Shown here: positions 9,765 to 20,910 of the stretch, one piece after another
Numbering within the stretch: position 1 is the stretch's first letter
How the letters are laid out: every line of letters begins with the position of its first letter
Source of the DNA: Multifurca ochricompacta
Taxonomy: Eukaryota; Basidiomycota; Agaricomycetes; Russulales; Russulaceae
Reading direction: 5' to 3'
Length of the DNA: 64,000 nucleotides
Assembly (NCBI GenBank): GCA_022496185.1
Contig: WTXG01000172.1
Span: forward strand, 1 to 64,000
The notes under the pieces: generated by a model
What the model was told of the DNA's origin: nothing
The model's database searches: none
Seen by the model: the letters and a program-made list of their open reading frames with translations, nothing else
Position numbers and translations under genes: made by a program

Positions 9765-11075
9765 GATAAGATCGTAAATTATACGCCTGTAATGTCCATC
9801 AGGGCATCGTCGGATGGCTGGCTTTGTCATCCCTGGTAGGAGTGTCTTGAGTATGGCGGATAATGACACATGATAGAGCTGGCGCTTGAATTTTCGAAAC
9901 TCTGGGTCATCATCATATCTGCGATCACCTAGATCTATTAATCAATAAATTTGAATATAATTAAGAAGTGGCTCACTCTTTGGAATGGCTAGAAATGCTA
10001 TGGGTACAACGGCATTGCGATGCGCACGACGAACAGTATTGTGGATGTTGCCAATTGAAAGGTATAGTGGATGATACTCGACGTGTCCTGTGGCGACAGA
10101 CACAGTAGTTTTGTTGCTCCCTAAAATAATAGGGCAGTACATAGCCCCGAAGGCATCAGTGTTGGATGCAAAGATCTCATCCTGTATGATCTTATCAGTT
10201 ATTTTAGTTTATATCTTAAGATAATTGAATATATTCACACAATGTTTCCAAGAAACGTTGGCCAACATAATATCCCCCCAGCAACGCTGACCATGCTCAT
10301 CCAGTTCCATATAAGGGCACATGTCAAAGTGTCCTTCGAAGTCAGGATTGTCCAACATTGCTGATATGGCAAGGTCTGGGTCACGATACCAAACCTCATA
10401 CGATGTCTGCTTCCAGCTCGGGGCATCCACTGGCACACGAAGATCTTCAGAGAAGCCTGTAATGAAGCATTGCCAAGGAACATCACCAAGCGGTGAGGAA
10501 TCAATCTTTGCATATAGGTCTTGATGACACTTAAATGGCTCAGATGTGTCAAGGCCAGAATCTTCCAGGGATGCAAGCCATAATTTCATGAGTAAGTCTA
10601 TATTGGATGCTGACATTTCAACGCGGCGATATAGAAGATCTGCAATCATAAACTGAGTCTGATTGTCAAAGGGTGACCAGTCTGCATTTGGTCTTTGCAT
10701 TCTTTCCTGTCGTATGCTGCCAGGCAGTAGGAAGTTCCCATCCAAGTCACAGGGAACAGCTTAAAATATAAAACAATTACGTATATCAGAAGCGTAATGA
10801 GAAGTGCATTGAGATAGAAACTTACCAGTGAGATAAGCATGCTCAATCCATTTTCTGCTTGGGCCTGAACTAGAATATGGTGGTACATCTTGGTAATCCA
10901 GCCCATTTTGATGCAGAGGGGTCATGCTGGAGAGATCCTGTCTTGGCCCTGTATCTGAATGGGCATTGGAGTTTGCATGAATCGACCGCATGTGGTACGT
11001 GCGGCCGTGTTGACTCTTGAAAGTGACAGGACAACCTGAGTACATGCACAGGAGTCTATGAGAATGCCACATCAT
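9765..11075 (-). pseudogene. Plavaka transposase, 5' part with C2H2 finger
   Basis: The minus-strand gene starts with ATG at 11075. The first exon encodes a C2H2 zinc finger (CMYSGCPVTFKSQHGRTYHMRSIH; C, C, H and H present), a usual N-terminal DNA-binding module of Plavaka proteins. Later exons encode DGNFLLPGSIRQERM and a conserved block (PSWKQTSYEVWYRDPD ... MELDEHGQRCWGDIM, 10745-10209). The next exon (about 10180-9975) carries PIILGSNKTTVSVATGHVEYHPLYLSIGNIHN, the hallmark stretch with a likely catalytic Asp/Glu region. Introns with GT-AG ends are visible at about 10800-10760, 10240-10190 and 9975-9930. The reading is broken at 9765 by Gypsy-1 and resumes at 2299. Confidence 0.8.
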
Positions 11076-11090
11076 ATGGGTTGAGGGAAT

Positions 11091-11221
11091 TGATAAATGC
11101 AGCTGTAAAAAGGATTTTAGCTATCTATTCAGTTGTTGCGGTCAAAATCAGTTTGGACGCACTTCAGATTATCTTATCAGGTGTCCGGCCATCCGGTCCT
11201 CAACTATCCGGTCACTCAACA
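11091..11221 (-). repeat. Internally deleted solo LTR (TGTTGAG family)
   Basis: 131 bp, flanked by the perfect 5-bp TSD GGAAT (11086-11090 and 11222-11226). Read on the minus strand it begins TGTTGAG and ends TTTATCA. It is a shortened member of a dispersed LTR family with other copies at about 15589, 26778, 35299-35601, 38132, 48137 and 53845. It lies in the promoter gap between the two divergent genes of the Plavaka-type element. Confidence 0.75.
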
Positions 11222-11496
11222 GGAATGTGATCCTCACTAGGCTAGGTCGCCATCAAGGATGCCAGACGTTATTGGAATTAGGCTATGGTAGGAGATTACA
11301 TGTATCACCGGACATCTATCTAAGAAAAATGGGGCAGCGCAAATATTAGAAATCAGGGAGATAATCATGAAGGATATATAAGCCCATAAAAAGAAGGGGG
11401 GGGAGTTCACGCCGTTCAAATCCTTGAACTCATCCCCCTCTTATCCCAAGATCGAATATTGATTCTGTAAATCATCTTCATTCTCATTCCTCCATA

Positions 11497-13734
11497 ATGC
11501 CGATCACAACACGCAAGGCCAATGCGAAGGCACACCCAGGGCACATTATTGTCAATTCTCAGCAGAAGCGCCGCACCTCAAGGCAGGTAGCTGAAGACAA
11601 AGCTAAATCAAAAGGAGAGGAAGCCACTGCAAGAGAGATGGAAGCCACCCAGCATCGAGCAGTGGTCAATCGTATTGCTAACATAGAGGACAGAATTCAG
11701 CTTGCTGAATTCTCAGCACAAAAACATGCTGCAAGACCTGATCTGGCCCCAAGTGCTGAATATTATCCCTTACAGATGGCCCATTCTATCAGAATGGCGG
11801 TTACTGCAGACAATCCAAGTCTATGCAATGTGATTGAAGAAGTTGAGCATGGCCAAGAAGAGGTGCACAGCCAAGAAGAGTATGTATTTCTGTCAATTTA
11901 TTACGGAGCACACATTCTAATTCTGATCAATTATGACAGTGGACCATCCAACCTTGAATCTGAAAGTGAATTACAGGACAGTGGTAGTGAGGACAGCAGT
12001 GCACGAGCACAATCCTATCCACCAACTGTGTCACCTGCTTCATTTACAGACACTGAGCCAGTCCCAAATATTAATGCAGGCAGAGATCAAACAGATCACG
12101 CTGACAACGATGACAACAATAACGAATTTATCTCCATTTGTTTCAGTGATCTGGAAGAGGAGGAAGAGGAGGAAGAGCCAAGGCAGCGGCGGCGCAAAGG
12201 AAAAGGAAAACAGAGTGCAAGAATGGTAATATTAATTTCTGATTCTCACATGACTGATTCCACCAACGCCACTGACAACGCCACACATCATAGGAGTCAT
12301 GTCGTACAAAGAAGAAGTCATCTAGTGCGGGCCAGTTGCGGAGTGAAGTTGCAAAGGCGCGTGTCGTAAACTCCACAGTCATGGGGTCAATCGACGAGCG
12401 CAAGCGAAAGGAGCTGCAGTAAGAGTATATCTGGGATACACAGTTCATTCTTACGACGATTACCAGGGAGTCCTATCATGGCCAGAGAGATCCCAAGCGC
12501 AGCAAGATTTATTCCACAGGGCTCCATGTTAACTGGGAAAGAAGGAGTGAAACTCGTAAGTCACTCTATTTGCGATCAATTATCACTATCTGATCATATA
12601 TAGAAGTCCCCACTAGCACCGGCATGAAAAGCGCTATCATGGCATCTGGGTCAAACTACGCTAGTACAGGAGTTAGTGGGATCCATGAAGACAACGACAC
12701 ATCCCAAGCATCCCAGTACGTCGAGCATGGTCGCCAGAACACACGGACTACAGCACAGGTATCACTTTATATTTTTTTAACTTACACAGATCGCTCATCG
12801 ATGTACAGATGGGGATCATGTTAACTAATGTAGCTGTGGGCACGGAAGACAACTTGCAAGATGCCAATCCCAAGCGTCCCCGAAGGAGGTACTTGGTTAC
12901 AGACCTACCATTTCCACATGGTTCAGCTCATAGGCGCGCGTGGCGAAAAACATTCGTTCCAACTTTGATAATGTGGGCAGGGTCCATAGAAGACCCATTT
13001 GGTGCAAACAATCGTGTGGAGGGCATTATTAAAGATATATGGTGTCTTGTATATCCAGACATACCACTTGGGCCCAAGGAAATGCAGATCACACTAGGCG
13101 TGGTACGTCCATCATTTTTCCTTACTGAGTATTGATCTTATGACTTTCAGATTGATAATGTACTCAATAACTGGCGCAGCGACATTGGAAAGGCGGGCTA
13201 CAAGGTTATCTTGGATCTATGGGACAACGACGCATGCTATGACTTTGCTTCTTCGGAAGAGTTTGCAAAATTTGCTGGGTCTGCTCTTGAAGGCTTTCAC
13301 TTTATTTACCAGTACCCAGATTTCAAGGTAAGTTATATTATGATGTACTATAACTGTCTAAAATTGCCAACAGGGTTCGCGTGCAGCGTTTTGTTCAGAG
13401 TTAATCACGAAAGTATATGCAAAACACCTTCAAAGGATAGAAAAATCACCAATCAATTATGGCCCTCAAATTGGAGCACTGGCATTGGTAACAGCTGCAG
13501 TTGAGCGAGGGCTAACGTTGTTCAGGGATGGTGTCAAGGGACCCGGTTTTATTGAAGATCCTTGGGGCAGAAAGGTGTGAGAATGGGTTGGCATTACAAA
13601 AAGAGTTGACGGCGAACGTTGGGAACGAATAATCGACCAATCGCAATACTATTATCACTCGAGTAAGGGGTCCTCTCAAGATGCTGGAGGACCCACTGAT
13701 ACTGCCTTTTCCCTCATCGAGCTTGACTGGTATG
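11497..13734 (+). pseudogene. Transposon-associated protein (probable DUF6532 type), nonsense-bearing
   Basis: The gene starts with ATG at 11497 (MPITTRKANAKAHPG) and has a Lys/Gln-rich, probably coiled N-terminus, acidic runs (EEEEEEEEP at about 12155-12178) and a basic tail. Introns are probable at 11880-11939, about 12226-12290, 13099-13150 and 13327-13373, the last with a clear GTAAGT...ACAG. The C-terminal exons read FVPTLIMWAGSIEDPFG, IDNVLNNWRSDIGKAGYKVILDLWD and YGPQIGALALVTAAVERGL, a conserved domain I associate with DUF6532 of Agaricomycetes (by recall, not checked). A TGA at about 13578 interrupts the last exon just after DPWGRKV; sense continues to about 13734. It is head to head with the Plavaka gene, which suggests a two-gene element. 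Function unknown. Confidence 0.6.
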
Positions 13735-14249
13735 TCTCATTAATATATTATATTCCTCTGATTTATTCATGCTAGATATCAAAAAACATCGCGCGCGTAG
13801 ATTACCATCTTCATGTAAATTGCTTAGTAATAATGTTAAACTAGGGCTGCGCACCGTCTGTTTTACAGTAACGGCCGTCCATTTGACAGTAATAGGACGG
13901 GTACAGCTGACCCGTCCACCATCCGTTTTTTGTACTCACTGGATCACTGACGGGTACGGTACGGGTACAGATATGGCCGTTTACGGTAGACGGTAGTAGA
14001 CGGTAGTACTACAGAAAATAAAGTTGTGCAGGGCAGCATGAGCAAGATGCTTAGAGTGATAAAGTAATTAATAGGTGCATTCTTGAGGGTATTCTAGAGA
14101 GAATAAAGAGTCGAGCAGGTAGCGCGAGCAAGAGTTTTAGAGCAATGAAGCGACGGACGGGGATGTTTCTCAAACAGGATGATTTATTAGGGCTATTCTA
14201 CAGCAGCCTTTATGTAGTTTATGCTGTAGTGTAGAAACAGGCATGGCAC

Positions 14250-15365
14250 AGGCTTATATTTTAGATACTATGATACTACTATCTATCTCACCTTGTTAGC
14301 TTAAAGACTTAGATTCTCGCGATAATGCGATAGCAACTGCTTTATCTATAGCAGATTTAGTGGCTTTATATACAATTTAGATGTACTATATCACTACTAA
14401 ATTAAAGTAAACGTCTCGCAATGTGATTTGATCACATGATTGATCTGAGATGTATATACTCAGTATCTAATTAAATGTGAGATGCGTTTTGATTTCATCA
14501 ATTATGTTTTCTAAATGCGATCACAATTACATTAAGGCCTAAATAAAGCATCATATCTAGACTAATTGACAGCTGAACGGCCCAGTGCAGTATCAGCTTG
14601 CATGTGTGCAAGATGCAACCACTTCTTGACAGAGTGTGGATTGTAACGGGTGCTTCTACCCCGCGCTTGCTATGTAGATAAGATAAGATGTAATGATTGT
14701 GGTAAAACTCAGTGGTGAAGATGTCCTAGTCAGAAGGCTACCCAGAACGCGGAGCTTAATGCACGCATAAGGCTTGAAGAAGTCAGAGGACTCTGCCTTG
14801 CTAATGCAGCAAGAATAGACCTATATTGAACAATTGCTAAGAGTCTACAGTTCCAAGAGGACAAGATCAGTTGGGCCTAAGTAAATACAAAGATAGAGCG
14901 ATAAAGTGCACCTACAGCCCAAAGAAAACAATATGTGGTCTGCGGCGTGATACAGGTTGTCATTAAATATGTCCTAGTACTATTCTATGAAATACCAAAG
15001 CCGATCGAGCGTGCGATGTAAATCTAATTAGTTATCAGTAGCCCACTCTTCTGAGTGCCCTGACACATCTTATTTACCAACGCGTGACCGTTTCTGCCAT
15101 TCTGGCATTATCTAAAATACATACAAGACTACTTTAGACTACACTATAATCAGATTATCATTTTGTATTACTCAAACAATGGCCGCGTGTATCTACAATG
15201 TCCATTGCTGCATAGGGCAGCAACTACTTTGCATCGCGTGGGTGGACCGGGTCAGAACGGTCCGGACTCCTTCTTATCTTATCTAAATCTAAGAAGGTCA
15301 ACTTGCATAACACACGCACCCTCAGGATGGCTTTCAAGCAGTCCGGGATGCCAAAAATGTCCAGG
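14250..15365 (+). repeat. Scrambled LTR/element relic inside hAT-1
   Basis: Segments here recur elsewhere. About 14250-14340 matches 25920-26080 reversed. About 14370-14530 matches 100-309 and the reverse of 42290-42480. About 14642-15030 (starting TGTAACGGGTG) matches the reverse of 42490-42722. 15281-15363 matches 1-83. Stop-ridden coding-like sequence (ARIRLEEVRGLCLANAARI) is visible near 14765-14820. It is the decayed interior of an unidentified retroelement. Confidence 0.5.
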
Positions 15366-15588
15366 AAATTGACCATCTGGTCCTTGGGCGGGCTGATCTG
15401 TCATGGTAAGGCAAAGCTGTAAGACTCCACCACATGGATGGAGGATCTATTTATTGCATCTTGGGGCCTCCTTAATGCAGCAATCTCACCCTCATTTCCC
15501 AGCGGTCAACAGAAAATTGAGCATTGTCCTTGTTCTTTGGATTAAATTTTAATAATGGTTACTTCTTGAAAATTGGAAGTGTACCTGC

Positions 15589-15900
15589 TGTTGAGATGGG
15601 CTGGTAGTGACAGGATTGTTGGGGCTCCTGATCTTATGATTATGATAAGATAATCTAAAGTGTGTCAGATCATTGATTCAGAGACATTGCACACAACACA
15701 TTCTTTCTGTCTTGTCACATTTAAATAACTATATTTATTCTACTTATTGTCATGCTCCTCTGAGCAGTATAAAATGTTGCTACTCTGCATGCGTTCACTT
15801 CAGTTTTGACCACATAAACTGAAGTGAGTATTAGTTAGTTTATCTTATCTCTTATCTTTACCATGTTTAGCTAACACTTATCTGCTATCTAAATAGGTAA
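15589..15900 (+). repeat. LTR of TGTTGAG family inside hAT-1
   Basis: Starts TGTTGAGATGGGC, with a TATAAAA at about 15770. It is clearly homologous to the minus-strand copy at about 26440-26778 in hAT-2, and the homology of both copies runs on into the hAT subterminal sequence. The right boundary is not defined. Confidence 0.6.
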
Positions 15901-16251
15901 AGATACTACTATAGTGGGGGAGTTTGGGTGGGTTAATGATAAGATTAAAGCTCATTCAGTCAGTGCCGTCCATGCCATCTAATGCCGTCAACGGCCGTTT
16001 TTTTGATGGTTTGGACGGCATTTTCCGTACCCGTCCACCGTCCATCTCAACATTGACTTGAGCTTGGTACGGCACGGGTACAGCAACCGTACTACGGACC
16101 CATCCATACCGTGAGGTACGGGTACGGTGCGCAGCCCTATGTTAAACTATTATGGACTATCTGAGAACTGCTTTGTGAACTGCTTTGTGAACCGCTTTGC
16201 CAACCCAAAAAACGCGATAAACATAAAAACTAGACTAACGAGTCCTAGATT

Positions 16252-16325
16252 TGAAAAGTAGCTTTAGATTAAAAAGTAGCTTTACATTGAAAAGTAGCTT
16301 TACATTTTCAAAAGTAGTTCTAGGC
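16252..16325 (+). repeat. Short tandem repeat, about 18-19 bp unit
   Basis: Four imperfect copies of a unit containing AAAAGTAGCTTTACATT. The rest of 16148-16560 shows no gene; it flanks hAT-1 and may be the outer end of the Plavaka-type element. Confidence 0.6.
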
Positions 16326-16559
16326 ATGAAGACACGTTTGCTATATCTACTTTTGAATTTAAAGTGCTAGAAGGGCTAGATTGGCTAGCAATAGTCAATC
16401 TAGCAATATGTCATTTTCCTGATGACATGAGGGTTCTCTAGATAGATAAACATGTCTCGGATGGCGTCGATCGTCATGAAGTGTCGGACCACTGGCAAGT
16501 TCGCACGAGAACCTTCAGCTGCCTACACAGGAAAGCTACTGCCAGTGGCTGCAGGTGCC

Positions 16560-17275
16560 CTCTTTTTTTTTTTTCTCAGATGTGGTGCACACACATAGGG
16601 GCACTGTAACCAACTTTTCATTGTTGTGTTTTATGCTGGTCATGCTGGTCTGCGCTGTTGACACAGTCAGGTGTTGCACGATGCAACTCTGCATGACCTC
16701 ATATAGGAGGTTGTGTACCACTATGAACCTGAGGCCGTGTAGCTCAGTGGTTTAGAGCACCAGACCCGGCTTGTCCAGAGGTCTTGGGTTCAATCCCCAA
16801 CGTGGCCATTTCTTTTCTGGTGTGTGAGCCAGGGTCCTGTTTAAGGTCCCTTGATCGGGGTGCGTGTTTAGCCAACATGCACTAATTACACCAAGTAGGT
16901 GGATCACATGGGTGAGACCATCCTTGGAAACACAAAACACATAATTAATTACCTTCTGGCCATCATTATCGGGTGTGTCACATCGCCAACAGAAAGGAAT
17001 TATATTCTACTTGCTTGCATGGCTAACACTGCCAAACTGCCATTTTTGGTCCGCGCACTCTAAAACCAACTGAAGGATCACGCGTGGCCAGGGCTGAAGT
17101 TCATCATTCTATTCCAGATTCTAGATTCTAGATCTGTTTTGTGGAATTTAATCGTCAAAAGAACGCGGGATTCCATATCAATAATCGCGTACAACTCATT
17201 GGGGAGGACACTTTCTTTGAGAAACCTGGGGGAGACCTGGGCGATACTGTTTCGGGGTGATCGCGCTACTAATAA
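16560..17275 (+). repeat. Shared F-box flank segment (three copies)
   Basis: This segment recurs at about 48905-49395 (same strand) and about 52735-53175 (opposite strand). The SINE copy at 16733 lies inside it. It is the downstream flank of F-box genes F1 and F6 and of both arms of the inverted duplication, so it marks ancestral segmental duplications. No gene is seen in 16945-17670. Confidence 0.65.
16733..16945 (+). repeat. tRNA-derived SINE
   Basis: Bases 16733-16808 form a tRNA-like head. The acceptor arms GGCCGTG and CGTGGCC pair over 7 bp including two G-U, a D-stem GCTC/GAGC is present, and a T-arm TTGGG-TTCAATC-CCCAA is perfect. The A-box-like TAGCTCAGTGG and B-box-like GGTTCAATCC pol III signals are present. 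The anticodon arm does not pair and is 2 nt too long, so it is not a working tRNA. A tRNA-unrelated body follows (16809-16945). Its 3' part alone recurs at about 49005-49060 and, reversed, at about 53030-53080. Confidence 0.65.
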
Positions 17276-17479
17276 CAGCGAAAATTGTAGCGCGGTATGA
17301 GACATACATGGACTCGGTTGCTTTCCGGACAGCTTCAGTATTCAAGATCTCAGAATTACCATCTGTTGGCATAAAAGAGACTGGGAGTATGGATTCTGGA
17401 CGGTGCTATTGCTTAGCATATAAGACGGTTAAATCCACGAATTCAAGCTTGAAAATTAAGGAGTGCTCTAGCAACTTGG

Positions 17480-19470
17480 GCAAAAAATGAATTAATTGTT
17501 TACATCAGCGTACCTTCACGTGCGCTCTTCATTCCATGTGAGTGATAATTAAAATTACACAAAAGAAATTAGAGATGTACTGTTACAGCGATCTCACATC
17601 AAAAGGATGAGAGCACCCAAAAATGGCCGGACAGTACGTAAGAAGCAGTTCATTGGCATCTACTATGTCACCTCAATAGAGGTCTCTGTAGCGCACAATT
17701 AAGGTAGGCTGGCGTGCAGTGACGAACCTCTCAACAGGCGCTGACTCTCTCTCGCCCCCGAAATCAAGGCGCTGCAGCGCTGGCAACACCTCTATGACCA
17801 GGTCATCAGCAGCGTCTTCTAGCGCATGCGCAACGAGTGGCCCCAGAGGTTCAGAGACATATAGGCTCCTCACAGCAGTGAAGGGGCGAAAGAGCGCGAG
17901 CCACTCTGGGACACCTATCTCCTCTTGTCTCTCTGGCTGTAGACGTCTGTAGATGCTGAGCTCTCCCACGCGGGAGAAGAGAGTGGAAGACTGGTTGCAT
18001 ATCTCTGCCATAGAAGAGACCTGCCAGTCGAGAGGTTTGCATGCGATCCGCAGCAATAGGCGCCCAGGAGTGTCCTTCCCTGCTGGCTGGACGAGGGTGA
18101 TGTAGACGCTGTCCTCAAAAGATTCCAACGTCGCTCGGCTGGGTACCCTGAGCTTTTCTGCGTGGGAGATAAACTGATGGAGCTGCGGGACGTCAAAGAT
18201 GAGTTGATTGAATAATTTTACGTTGAAGTAGTCGAGAGCGGGGGCATCAATACCGGCAACGATGTCTTCTAGGTACTCGCTGATGCCACAAAAGTTGAAT
18301 TGAGCGAGAGTGGACAAGACAGCGCGTCTGAGTGGAGGCACACTTCTCCGATTTGGGCGGGAAGACGGAGAAGCAAACTCGATGTCAAGCATTTTGAGTT
18401 GAGTCATCCCCGACAGGCTCGTGATGAGCGATTCGGGTGAAAAGTACCCGGCGCTTGGAATTCTCAGAAGTTGAAGGACAACAAGGTCCTTGGTCAACAA
18501 CAGAAACTTCGGCAACATAGGAAAGGGGATTCCATAGAAGAAAAGAACCCGTAAGCGCGGTGCTGATTCACAAACAATTGTGCTGGGGAGAGTCGACAGT
18601 TCGCCTCCATCGAGGGGCATGAGCCAAAAGTACTCGAGAGCCGGAAACGGTTGCTGTTTCAGAGCCGCCAACTTGTCAAATAGTGACTGTGTTAAACCGA
18701 GTTGGATTTTATACGTGCGAGCAGGGTGTTCGAGCGCGGTGATGATGTTATCTTCATCTTTCAAAGCCGGAGGCGGGCGCCCCACGACACCACCGTACTG
18801 TATGCTGATGGGTAACGCTGGCCAGCAGTCCAGAGTCCTCCGAACAGGCGTTCCATTTGTGCAGAGAAGTCGCAGGTCGAGACGATGGGGTGACGCGAAA
18901 ATAAGATATCGCCACCTTCTACACACGTGCGTGAGCCTGTGCCATTCCCACATGTCGTTTATTGGCCTCCTTGTAATAGCGGAAAACAGACGGAATATGT
19001 CTAGGAGGACATCATCGGGTAGTGAATTAATGGTCACGCATTCGTGATCCTCGCCAGTGCCTGTGGCCAGACCAAAGAGTTAGTGTTTGTTCCTGGCACT
19101 GTGGATATGGCGTACCGTTATCATGAAGAATGCCACTACGCCCATCAGTTTGTTTCTTTTTGATTTTAGAGAATAGAAGGCTGATTGTGCCGTTGACCCT
19201 GGAGATGACCATAGTTGGGGAGAGTCTTAGAACACGAGAAGTACGATTCGGAGATCTGTGGACGCCTTGTCAGTTCAGCTTTTCTTTCGCAGCAAGGTCT
19301 ATAGAATTTTTTGGACGCACTTTTGGGAGCTCATTGATAGAACATGGAACCAAAGTGGGCACGAGGCAGAGCACTGGCTCTTATATATGGTTTGGGAGCG
19401 CTCGTTTGTTGGAATGGAGGTGGGATGTTGATACCGGAGATGGGGGCCCGGATTGACTGTCATATCATAT
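17480..19470 (-). repeat. F-box tandem duplication, unit 1
   Basis: Gene F1 with its 3' flank (17480-17672) and 5' flank (19040-19470) is repeated in the same orientation at 20920-25230, gene F2 plus the Copia element. Homology covers the non-coding flanks as well as the coding region, so this is a segmental duplication rather than retroposition. Confidence 0.8.
17673..19037 (-). CDS. F-box domain protein F1 (open copy)
   Basis: 454 codons without interruption. The N-terminal F-box (about 3-50) reads INSLPDDVLLDIFRLF ... WHRLTHVCRRWRYLIFASP. An LRR-like, non-catalytic C-terminal region of about 380 residues follows. F-box proteins usually bind Skp1 and recruit substrates to SCF ubiquitin ligases; the substrate is unknown. 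The frame opens with GTG, not ATG, and no in-frame ATG precedes the upstream stop. The CACAG at 19065-19061 (minus strand) could be an intron acceptor to an unmapped first exon. It is the best preserved of eight related sequences in the window and the only one open over its full length besides F6. Confidence 0.75.
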   Translation of the reverse strand: MTINSLPDDVLLDIFRLFSAITRRPINDMWEWHRLTHVCRRWRYLIFASPHRLDLRLLCTNGTPVRRTLDCWPALPISIQYGGVVGRPPPALKDEDNIITALEHPARTYKIQLGLTQSLFDKLAALKQQPFPALEYFWLMPLDGGELSTLPSTIVCESAPRLRVLFFYGIPFPMLPKFLLLTKDLVVLQLLRIPSAGYFSPESLITSLSGMTQLKMLDIEFASPSSRPNRRSVPPLRRAVLSTLAQFNFCGISEYLEDIVAGIDAPALDYFNVKLFNQLIFDVPQLHQFISHAEKLRVPSRATLESFEDSVYITLVQPAGKDTPGRLLLRIACKPLDWQVSSMAEICNQSSTLFSRVGELSIYRRLQPERQEEIGVPEWLALFRPFTAVRSLYVSEPLGPLVAHALEDAADDLVIEVLPALQRLDFGGERESAPVERFVTARQPTLIVRYRDLY

Positions 19471-19619
19471 CAATTAAGTCGGCTCGCTTTATAGTCTCCT
19501 GCATTTTTTAGGTAAGGAAGGTAGGCCCCAACTTTCACCACACATCAGGAAATTAAATTTGCTAGCATAACAAGGATGGCTAGGACACCATATTGGATTT
19601 ACTATATGTAGTATATCAT

Positions 19620-20300
19620 GTTGTACGATCGCGAGACCGTATGAGTTCGTTGCGGAGAAAGGTTCCGCGAGAAGAGGGAAAGAGAAGAAGATGCTGAAGT
19701 CGTCGAAAGTGCTGATGCGCCGAAATGCTTGATATGCCGAAATGCGTCGATTTGTCGAATATGTCGAAGGCTTGCTGGCTTTGGCTGTTTGCTGGCTTTT
19801 TCTGGCTTGCTGGCTTTGCTGCTGCTGGGTCCGCTGACCTTGGGCTTGTCGTCGTCGTGATGGTTGCTTTAGCACTCAAAAGGGGAAAGAGAGAGAGAGA
19901 GAATGACCGTAGATTGCGCTTCTGCTCGGTGATCCTACTACAAGCAAGTATGTACCTTTAAATACCTGTAGAGAGACCTAAGAGAAGGGCGGTGATGAAG
20001 TAGAATTTGTGAAGAAAGAGGTTAAAGCCTGAGAGGCGAGATGAAGAAGGCAATTAGGATGAAAAGGAATGAACGGGAAGGCGGCCCGGAACGCAAGCAG
20101 TCTAAAGATAATGTTTCGTGCTATGTATCGATCGCATTTATATCGTATCAGAGACAGTCAGAAACTAAGGTCGAATTAACGTCAGAATGTTTTATTAGCA
20201 GAAATTATAATGAAGAAAGCGAACTGGTCCAGCCAGAAGTGGTGACATTCGAGAGAGAGTGGATTGAAGGCGTGAGGAGGTAATGCGGGCCGGAGTGGAT
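19620..20300 (-). repeat. Degenerate LTR-like region
   Basis: Read on the minus strand this resembles the GTAAGGAAGG LTR family: a GGCCGCC-type segment at about 20080, a TATTTAAAG box at about 19960, then a CT-rich tract at about 19880-19905. Boundaries are unclear. The minus-strand ORF 19879-19616 is probably just read-through of this repeat. Confidence 0.35.
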
Positions 20301-20459
20301 GGTTTCGGGCTCAGAGCTCACGCTATTCCTACAATGTTTGTTTGTTTTTTGAATCCAATTTATTACGCGCTTCAAGGACGTGCCTAAGTCGCACGGGGCG
20401 CGGCTACTACAGAGTACATAGTAGCTACTGTTCATGATCGTTACATTAATGGGAGACGA

Positions 20460-20910
20460 CACTCCCGTGTGAAAACACTGCAGGGAAAGAGCGAACAGGT
20501 GGTAAGGAAAAGGTGTTTTTTTCCCCCCACAAAGGGGCCGGTAGAGACTACAGAGGAAAGAAGAGAGAACTCACCTTCATCAAAGTACCCTGGCTCTCCA
20601 CAAGATCTATCCCGGCCCCAGAGGTCGTGGTGGCACGGATGGCCGAAACGCCGCGCAGGTCCCCTAGAGGAAGCCCAAGAGGGCTGCCAAGTGACGAGGT
20701 GAGTTGTAGATATGCAATCATGTGAGGCTGGTAGCAAACCAGGATGTGAGGCCCCTGTAAATGGAAATGGAGGAGGGGAGAGGCGGTTGCCTCAAAGGAG
20801 GGCGAGCAGGCGCAAAGCTTGGAGGCGGGGGGGAGATCCTTGCGGAAGCGGGCGGCATAGTCTGCCAGTAAAGGAGCAAGGCGCATGGAGGTGGTAGGGG
20901 TTAAGTCCAC
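20460..20910 (-). pseudogene. Unrecognised gene fragment with one intron
   Basis: A minus-strand frame of about 120 codons (20910-20548) contains MRLAPLLADYAARFRKDL and PHMIAYLQLTSSLGSPLGLPL. It is followed by a convincing intron: donor AAG|GTGAGT near 20579, acceptor CTGCAG near 20478. I do not recognise the family. The fragment sits between the two F-box duplication units and has no visible start or end, so it is probably a truncated gene piece. Confidence 0.35.

Larger units (their letters stand above)
13842..16139. mobile_element. hAT-1: non-autonomous hAT element
   Basis: 2298 bp, flanked by the 8-bp TSD TGTTAAAC (13834-13841 and 16140-16147). The terminal inverted repeats TAGGGCTGCGCACCGT and ACGGTGCGCAGCCCTA are perfect. 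Both subterminal regions are packed with ACGGGTACGG/GACGGC-like motifs, as expected for hAT transposase-binding arrays. No transposase is encoded. The interior holds LTR relics (14330-15365 and from 15589). It belongs to the same family as hAT-2 at 26262-27502. Confidence 0.9.

Noticed and set aside
16733..16808. A functional nuclear tRNA gene
   Set aside because: Acceptor and T arms are good, but the anticodon stem does not pair, the segment is 2 nt too long, and the flanking tail recurs elsewhere. A SINE head fits better.
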